From Methylophilaceae bacterium UBA7525 (GTDB lineage Bacteria; Pseudomonadota; Gammaproteobacteria; Burkholderiales; Methylophilaceae): a DNA stretch of 7,515 bases. The notes under the pieces are model-generated. The model had not been told where the DNA came from and searched no databases. It saw only the letters and a list, made by a program, of their open reading frames with translations. Positions 5,247 through 7,515 of this stretch are shown piece by piece. Made by a program: the position numbers and the translations under genes. The stretch is from positions 1,418-8,932 of the forward strand of contig DLMX01000034.1 in assembly GCA_002479405.1 (NCBI GenBank). Reading direction: 5' to 3'. Each line of letters starts with the position of its first letter. The stretch's first letter is position 1.

Positions 5247-5711
5247 TCAGACTGCACCCTGAAAATCATTTTGCCGCCATGCTTCATACAGTACGGCTGT
5301 GACCGAATTCGAGAGGTTGAGGCTGCGGCTTTCGGGCAGCATGGGTAATCTCAGCCTGTGGCTGGCGTCGAATTCGGCACGGATTTCTTCCGGCAGGCCG
5401 CGTGTCTCGGGGCCGAAAACGAACACATCCTCGGCTTGAAACTGATGCGCTGTATGCCGCGTGCTGCCCTTGGTCGTCAGCGCGAACATGCGTTTGCCGG
5501 CCAGCGCCTGCTTGCACGCTTGCCAGTTCTCATGCACCTGCATGCTGGCGTATTCGTGGTAATCCAGCCCGGCGCGTTTCAGCTGTGCGTCTTCCAGGCT
5601 GAAGCCTAGCGGTTTGACCAGGTGCAGATGCGCGCCGGTGTTGGCGCAGAGCCGGATGATGTTGCCGGTGTTGGGCGGGATTTCGGGTTCGAACAATACG
5701 ATGTGGAACAT
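5247..5711 (-). CDS. trmL: tRNA (cytidine(34)-2'-O)-methyltransferase TrmL
   Basis: TrmL is a SPOUT-class enzyme that uses S-adenosylmethionine to methylate the ribose 2'-OH of the wobble base in tRNA-Leu isoacceptors, acting as a cytoplasmic dimer. The 154-aa product begins MFHIVLFEPEIPPNTGNIIR, nearly the same as E. coli TrmL (157 aa). It carries motif 1 (PPNTGNIIR, 12-20), motif 2 (FGPETRGLP, 99-107) and motif 3 (LPMLPESRSLNLSNSVT, 122-138), the last two forming the trefoil knot that holds the cofactor. The ATG at 5711-5709 is chosen on this alignment; an upstream ATG at 5744 would add 11 non-conserved residues inside comF. Its first base is the last base of the comF stop codon, so the two are translationally coupled. 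The gene converges on the integron, ending 43 bases from the last attC. Confidence 0.95.
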   Translation of the reverse strand: MFHIVLFEPEIPPNTGNIIRLCANTGAHLHLVKPLGFSLEDAQLKRAGLDYHEYASMQVHENWQACKQALAGKRMFALTTKGSTRHTAHQFQAEDVFVFGPETRGLPEEIRAEFDASHRLRLPMLPESRSLNLSNSVTAVLYEAWRQNDFQGAV

Positions 5712-6406
5712 TAGGCATTCACTGTGCGTGCGATAACCCAGCATTCTACATGGGATGCGCCGGCAGCTTTCACGGTAGCGGCCAGTTCATGCAGGCTGGC
5801 GCCGGTGGTCATGACATCGTCCAGCAGGATGACGCGCTGGCCAGCCAGCGATATGGCGCAATGAAAAGCGCCGCGCATGTTCTTGATGCGTGCCTTGTGC
5901 GGCAGGCTGGCTTGCGGCGGAGAGAATTTGATGCGGCTGCAGGAGCCGGTGTCCAGTTCGATTTGCAGGTTTTTTGCCAGCAGCCGGGCGATCTCCAGCG
6001 ACTGGTTGAATCCTCTTTCTGCCAGGCGTTTCGGATGCAGCGGCATGGGAATGATGCGATTGAACGGTGACAGGTCCTTGAAGCTGTCCTGCATCAGCGC
6101 GCTGAAGGTCTTGGCGATGTGCAGGTTTTGTTGATATTTGTACTTTTGCAGCAGGGCATCCAGCGGGTAGGCATAGCGGAACAGTGCGCGCGTGGTGTCG
6201 AAGGCTGGAGCGGAATTGAGGCAGTGGCCGCAGATATGGTTGTCAGGAGAGGGCAGGGCGCATTGCGGACATGCGCCATCCTGATGCCAGGGCAGGTCGT
6301 TCAGGCATTGCGGGCAAAGTGCCAATTCACCGCCGTTGCTATCGGCACAGAGCATGCAATTCTGCGGAAATAACAATTGATTAAAAATTAATCTATAGTC
6401 AATCAA
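5711..6406 (-). CDS. comF: ComF family protein (competence-associated phosphoribosyltransferase-like)
   Basis: ComF proteins take part in DNA uptake during natural transformation, probably in the cytoplasm with the ComFA or PriA-type machinery. The 231-aa product has four Cys pairs at the N-terminus (Cys17/20, 31/34, 46/49, 59/62), a double zinc-finger, followed by a type I phosphoribosyltransferase domain with the PRPP-binding loop VILLDDVMTTGAS (192-204) and the conserved PMPLHPKRLAERGFNQS segment. The best start is TTG at 6406-6404, 16 residues before the first Cys, as usual in the family. The first in-frame ATG would fall after Cys17, and an in-frame stop lies four codons upstream of the TTG. 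AAGAG is a distant ribosome-binding site, so translation is probably weak. The gene is followed by trmL with a one-base overlap and diverges from the bioB operon. Confidence 0.93.
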   Translation of the reverse strand: MIDYRLIFNQLLFPQNCMLCADSNGGELALCPQCLNDLPWHQDGACPQCALPSPDNHICGHCLNSAPAFDTTRALFRYAYPLDALLQKYKYQQNLHIAKTFSALMQDSFKDLSPFNRIIPMPLHPKRLAERGFNQSLEIARLLAKNLQIELDTGSCSRIKFSPPQASLPHKARIKNMRGAFHCAISLAGQRVILLDDVMTTGASLHELAATVKAAGASHVECWVIARTVNA

Positions 6407-6407
6407 T
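6376..6407. repeat. AT-rich nested palindromes over the start of comF
   Basis: GATTAA-AAA-TTAATC (6379-6393) is a perfect inverted repeat, nested in ATTGATT (6376-6382) and AATCAAT (6401-6407). The block spans the TTG start and the first codons of comF and abuts the divergent promoter -35 box. It may be a protein-binding site or an mRNA hairpin hiding the comF start; it may also be chance in AT-rich DNA. Confidence 0.35.
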
Positions 6408-6408
6408 A

Positions 6409-6436
6409 TTGGTATTTACTCTTAACAAGTTATAAT
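6409..6436 (+). promoter_or_regulatory. Sigma70-type promoter for the membrane-protein/bioB operon
   Basis: TTGGTA (6409-6414) and a perfect TATAAT (6431-6436) are 16 bases apart, with predicted start near 6443, five bases before the GGAGA ribosome-binding site. It begins three bases from the divergent comF start codon, so the two promoters must share or overlap this short region. Confidence 0.65.
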
Positions 6437-6457
6437 TGCGCAAAACCGGAGAATGCC

Positions 6458-6859
6458 ATGTCTACCAAAATTTGCACTGCCAAGCAGCAAATGCGAGCTG
6501 CGCAGACCTTTACTTTCTTTTCGATCATTGCCGTACTGCTGTTGCCGGCCATCATTCCGATGCTATTGTGGATCGCGGCTTCGATCTTTGTTTACGCAGC
6601 GGCGGCGCATCACCCCAATCCCAAGGTCTGCGACTTTCTCAAGTATTCCGGCTATCGTTTTTATGGCGTGGTGGGCGCCCTGGTGGTGATACTCAATTTT
6701 AGCCCACAAATGTCGAAAGCGCTTGGCGGCTGGCTACCGCTGTCGCTGACAATTTGGGCGGCATGCATTCTCGTCGTGGTGCCGCTGGGCATACGTGATT
6801 TGCTGCGCGCAAAGAACGAGCCGTGGCAGGACCTCGAATATGAATCAGACGAACATTAA
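6458..6859 (+). CDS. Small membrane protein of unknown function, 133 aa
   Basis: The product has a short basic N-terminus, a long hydrophobic stretch at about 19-49 with a central proline kink (possibly one long helix or two short ones), and further helices at about 68-81 and 93-112. It ends in an acidic tail (WQDLEYESDEH). It is therefore an inner-membrane protein with two to four spans. No catalytic or transport motif is recognised. The ATG at 6458 has GGAGA (6449-6453) upstream, and a near-consensus promoter lies just before it. The stop is nine bases before bioB, whose ribosome-binding site overlaps the stop codon, so the two genes share a transcript. A link to biotin synthesis or transport is only suggested by position. 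Confidence 0.85.
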   Translation: MSTKICTAKQQMRAAQTFTFFSIIAVLLLPAIIPMLLWIAASIFVYAAAAHHPNPKVCDFLKYSGYRFYGVVGALVVILNFSPQMSKALGGWLPLSLTIWAACILVVVPLGIRDLLRAKNEPWQDLEYESDEH

Positions 6860-6868
6860 GGAACCGCA

Positions 6869-7515
6869 ATGAGCATGATTGAATCCGTCGTAGATGCCAG
6901 TACCATCAAGAAGAACACCCCGGCTCCGCAGGCACCGCAGCGTTGGACTGTGGCGCAGATTGTGGATCTGTTCGAACTGCCGTTCAGTGATCTGATCCAC
7001 CGCGCGCAGACCGTGCATCGTGAAAATTTCGACCCCAATGCGGTGCAGGTCAGCACGCTGCTCTCGATCAAGACCGGCGGCTGCTCCGAGGATTGCGGCT
7101 ACTGCCCGCAGGCGGCGCGCTATCACACCGATGTCGAGAACGAGGACCTGCTGCAACTGGATGAAGTGCTGGCAGCGGCCAGGGCGGCCAAGGAAAGCGG
7201 AGCCAGCCGTTTCTGCATGGGCGCTGCCTGGCGCGGCCCCAAGCAACGCGACCTGGAACCTGTGCTGAAGATGGTGCAAGAGGTCAAGGCCATGGGTCTG
7301 GAGACCTGTGCGACATTGGGCATGCTGAAGGAAGGCCAGGCCGAGCAGTTGAAAGAGGCCGGCCTCGATTATTACAACCACAATCTGGATACCGCGCCCG
7401 AGTTCTACGGCGACGTGATCACCACGCGCACTTACCAGGATCGTCTGGAAACGCTGGAACGCGTGCGTGATGCCGATATCAATGTCTGTTGCGGCGGCAT
7501 CATCGGCATGGGCGA
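6869..7515 (+). CDS. bioB: Biotin synthase BioB (5' 215 codons; continues past window end)
   Basis: BioB is a radical-SAM enzyme that inserts sulfur into dethiobiotin, the last step of biotin synthesis. The visible part shows the radical-SAM cluster CSEDCGYC (Cys72, Cys76, Cys79), which binds [4Fe-4S]. It also shows Cys116 (FCMGAAWRGP), Cys147 (ETCATLGML) and Cys207 (NVCCGGI), which line up with E. coli Cys97, Cys128 and Cys188, ligands of the sulfur-donating [2Fe-2S] cluster. YYNHNLDTAPEFY is also characteristic. The N-terminal extension is about 19 residues longer than in E. coli. The start ATG at 6869 has AAGGA (6858-6862) six bases upstream; ATG at 6875 is a less well-placed alternative. 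It follows the membrane-protein gene by nine bases in one operon. Confidence 0.97.
   Translation, partial: MSMIESVVDASTIKKNTPAPQAPQRWTVAQIVDLFELPFSDLIHRAQTVHRENFDPNAVQVSTLLSIKTGGCSEDCGYCPQAARYHTDVENEDLLQLDEVLAAARAAKESGASRFCMGAAWRGPKQRDLEPVLKMVQEVKAMGLETCATLGMLKEGQAEQLKEAGLDYYNHNLDTAPEFYGDVITTRTYQDRLETLERVRDADINVCCGGIIGMG

Noticed and set aside
5204..5250. Rho-independent terminator for trmL (ATCAG-CGCCGC-CTGAT on the minus strand)
   Set aside because: The stem is only 5 bp, overlaps the end of the coding region, and the T-rich stretch is too far away.
5358..5609. Open frames on the plus strand opposite trmL and comF (5358-5609, 5750-6070)
   Set aside because: They are antisense to well-supported genes with clear family motifs and have no homologue-like sequence or ribosome-binding sites.
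6845..7381. 178-aa open frame on the minus strand
   Set aside because: It lies fully opposite bioB, whose iron-sulfur ligands are all in place; its low-complexity composition is a mirror of GC-rich codons.
1..7515. Possible avoidance of NotI/EagI-type sites (CGGCCG) in the window
   Set aside because: I did not spot a CGGCCG by eye, but a window this short would hold only a couple by chance and the enzyme's target is unknown, so nothing can be concluded.
1..7515. CRISPR arrays, tRNA or rRNA genes, complete insertion sequences
   Set aside because: No regularly spaced direct repeats of CRISPR length, no tRNA cloverleaf or rRNA sequence and no transposase gene were found.

Overview
The window looks like a chromosomal segment of a betaproteobacterium, most plausibly of the Nitrosomonadales (Gallionella/Sideroxydans/Methylotenera-like). 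This is inferred from the style of the host genes: an EpsL-type outer-membrane protein of an exopolysaccharide cluster, comF, trmL and bioB, all rather GC-rich. Between two blocks of host genes lies about 4.9 kb of accessory DNA that reads as a decayed chromosomal integron.

Layout. Bases 1-321 are the 3' end of a beta-barrel gene (probably epsL). Bases 378-630 (minus strand) are a frameshifted remnant of only the N-terminal domain of an integron integrase, followed by a presumptive attI with core site GTTAAGC at 705-711. Four cassettes follow: (1) a 207-aa protein of uncertain family, 717-1340, with a degenerate attC; (2) a three-gene restriction-modification cassette with its own promoter, 1438-3846, encoding a 70-aa ribbon-helix-helix protein, a DNA cytosine-5 methyltransferase and a NotI-like endonuclease with a D...E-V-Q active site; (3) a PhnB/VOC-family gene broken by a one-base frameshift, 4109-4593, with a textbook 59-bp attC; (4) a 138-aa orphan protein, 4673-5089, with a 120-bp attC. 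Between cassettes 2 and 3 (3847-4108) no normal attC is visible. That stretch holds a REP/RAYT-like hairpin, short repeats and a degenerate attC-like inverted repeat.

Host DNA resumes at about 5204. On the minus strand is a comF-trmL pair overlapping by one base (stop TAA and start ATG share an A). A promoter at 6409-6436 then drives, on the plus strand, a small three-helix membrane protein followed nine bases later by bioB, which runs off the window.

The most interesting unit is the restriction-modification cassette. Its genes are tightly coupled (8-base and 1-base overlaps), with methyltransferase before endonuclease. The first gene is a ribbon-helix-helix DNA-binding protein rather than the usual HTH C protein. 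Just downstream of the promoter -10 box are three AATGT repeats spaced exactly 11 bp apart, one helical turn, which is a plausible operator for it. With the integrase dead, this self-expressed, potentially addictive cassette may help retain the array. All functional assignments come from reading motifs; no database search was possible.
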